Notes under the pieces: model-generated
What the model saw: the letters and a program-made list of their open reading frames with translations, nothing else
What the model was told of the DNA's origin: nothing
The model's database searches: none
Program-made: the position numbers and the translations under genes
Source of the DNA: AE-B3B sp964543295
GTDB taxonomy: Bacteria > Aerophobota > Aerophobia > Aerophobales > AE-B3A
Length of the DNA stretch: 64,000 nt
NCBI GenBank assembly: GCA_964543295.1
Contig: CAZIXA010000007.1
Span: 1-64,000, forward strand
Reading direction: 5' to 3'
Shown: one piece after another, positions 62,986 through 64,000 of the stretch
Layout of the letters: every line of letters begins with the position of its first letter
Position numbering within the stretch: the first letter of the stretch is position 1

Positions 62986-63136
62986 CTACTTATTTCTCTT
63001 TTCTTCCTTTTGTTCTTGATGCTCCTTATTTGACGGCTAGGCTCTCTCGACAAGAACGGACATCAAATAAAATATACTCTATTCCTTTCACCCAATTCCT
63101 TGTGTTGACTCACAATTCATCTTTCATACCTAGTTA

Positions 63137-63173
63137 CGCTCTGGGAAGAAAATATTTTTTTCTTCCCAGAGCG
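63137..63173 (-). promoter_or_regulatory. Perfect 16-bp stem-loop after the binding-protein gene
   Basis: Arms 63137-63152 and 63158-63173 (CGCTCTGGGAAGAAAA and its complement) are perfect, with a five-base loop. It sits 27 bases after the binding-protein stop and before the permeases. No poly-U follows on the transcribed strand, so an mRNA-stabilising or attenuating role fits better than full termination. Confidence 0.75.
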
Positions 63174-63199
63174 CTAATAACTCTACCTCCCAATTAATA

Positions 63200-64000
63200 C
63201 TACTGAGGATAGGCCTTTTTCAGGACTTCGTTAGCTTCACTACAAACTTTTTTCAAAGTTTCAACCAGTGGAGCCTCTCCCGAGAGTACACGATGATAAC
63301 CTGTTGACAGAATTTCACTCACTGCTGGATACTCACGAATATTTGGCCGAGACATCCCGTAGAGCAGGTTAGTCACCTGTGCTTCAAGTTCGGGATACTT
63401 AGCGTACGCCTTCTCGTCAATGTGTGAATATCGGAAGGGTTTACCCCCTAGCCGGGTGAAGTCTTTAGCAATCTCCTTGCTGGCCAGGTATTCAATCACC
63501 AAATAAGCTGCCTCTTTATTTCGAGAATCCACATTGATTCCGTGAATGTTTCCTCCCATGTGGCAGACTCGTTTCAGAGACCCATCTGGCATCTTCTTAC
63601 CAGGTACAGGTCCGTAGGCGAACTTCCCAACAACATTCGAGTACTGAGGATCTTCCAATGGAAATCCCACGGCCTCCTGAATGAGAACGGCCATGGCGAT
63701 CTTTCCACTTCGCACGGCTTCGATAAAATGGGCGATGTCGTAGTTGATGGTTTCGGGAGGGGACAACTTCCTATAGATTGTATCATTGTAGAACCTCAGG
63801 GCTGCTATTCCCTCAGGAGTATCCCACAAGACACGCATTTTGGGTAGACCCTTGTAGTCTACATCACTCCCATTTATGTAACCAGCTCCCCACTCCCACA
63901 GATAGGTTCCGACGTCGTAGGAAAGATATTCGCCTTTTCTTGCCTGAAGGCAGGCAGCAAAAGTACCTGGATTCAGAGCCATCAGCTTTTCACCGTACAT
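63200..64000 (-). CDS. Extracellular sugar-binding protein (second system), partial
   Basis: The C-terminal 266 residues of a family 1 solute-binding protein; the N-terminus and signal peptide lie beyond base 64000. Recognisable features: GGNIHGINVDSRNKEAAYLV and IEYLASKEIAKDF, followed by ALR-type helices and a C-terminal EANEVLKKAYPQ. First gene seen of the second sugar transport operon. The substrate cannot be told from the sequence. Confidence 0.92.
   Translation of the reverse strand: MYGEKLMALNPGTFAACLQARKGEYLSYDVGTYLWEWGAGYINGSDVDYKGLPKMRVLWDTPEGIAALRFYNDTIYRKLSPPETINYDIAHFIEAVRSGKIAMAVLIQEAVGFPLEDPQYSNVVGKFAYGPVPGKKMPDGSLKRVCHMGGNIHGINVDSRNKEAAYLVIEYLASKEIAKDFTRLGGKPFRYSHIDEKAYAKYPELEAQVTNLLYGMSRPNIREYPAVSEILSTGYHRVLSGEAPLVETLKKVCSEANEVLKKAYPQ

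Noticed and set aside
1..64000. A CRISPR array, phage module or defence system
   Set aside because: I found no regularly spaced repeats, Cas-like, integrase, capsid or restriction-modification proteins. The only mobile pieces are the dead IS3-family element and the MITE-like repeats.

Overview
The window is one contiguous bacterial segment, moderately AT-rich, from an uncultured-looking and probably anaerobic, fermentative lineage. It has no 16S rRNA, so I do not assign a phylum. Anaerobic life is inferred from a tungsten/molybdenum aldehyde:ferredoxin oxidoreductase, pyruvate phosphate dikinase, A/V-type ATPase subunits, an iron alcohol dehydrogenase and a KDPG aldolase, with no respiratory genes in view.

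Region 1 (1-24.2 kb, all minus strand) is the translation/transcription superoperon. Read 5' to 3' on the minus strand it is: ppdK, tRNA-Tyr, tRNA-Thr, tuf, rpmG, tRNA-Trp, secE, nusG, rplK, rplA, rplJ-rplL, rpoB, rpoC, rpsL, rpsG, fusA, rpsJ, rplC, rplD, rplW, rplB, rpsS, rplV, rpsC, rplP, rpmC, rpsQ, rplN, rplX, rplE, rpsZ, leaving the window at base 1. Genes are packed with many overlaps. The most unusual feature is that rplJ has no stop codon and reads in frame into rplL. This predicts a covalent L10-L12 protein plus free L12 from an internal start behind a strong Shine-Dalgarno. Short repeats lie in the few gaps of this block.

Region 2 (24.2-37.6 kb) is mixed. Divergent promoters serve hflK-hflC (minus) and a plus-strand operon of proA, a Sua5/LMW-phosphatase fusion, dCMP deaminase, A/V-ATPase subunits H and I with no other ATPase subunit, and an iron alcohol dehydrogenase. 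A LacI-type regulator followed by a wrecked mmsA/iolA faces glmS, which is followed by a secreted phospholipase-D-family nuclease. Two copies of a MITE-like element with about 16-bp inverted ends sit beside the ppdK and glmS promoters.

Region 3 (37.7-64 kb, all minus strand) is an accessory catabolic island for sugar acids, polyols or inositol. One probable operon runs KDPG aldolase, SDR, sugar-binding protein, two permeases, zinc alcohol dehydrogenase and two SDRs, one of them frameshifted. A second group holds an IolG-like dehydrogenase, a creatininase-fold hydrolase resembling IolN, two zinc dehydrogenases and an HpcH/HpaI aldolase, which resembles the Thermotoga-type inositol route that ends in the KDPG pathway. 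A third group has another sugar ABC system, a zinc dehydrogenase and the aldehyde:ferredoxin oxidoreductase behind a LacI-type palindrome, then a threonine-synthase-like enzyme and RidA. The island is littered with remnants: at least nine truncated or frameshifted genes and a dead IS3-family element, which points to recent turnover of catabolic functions.
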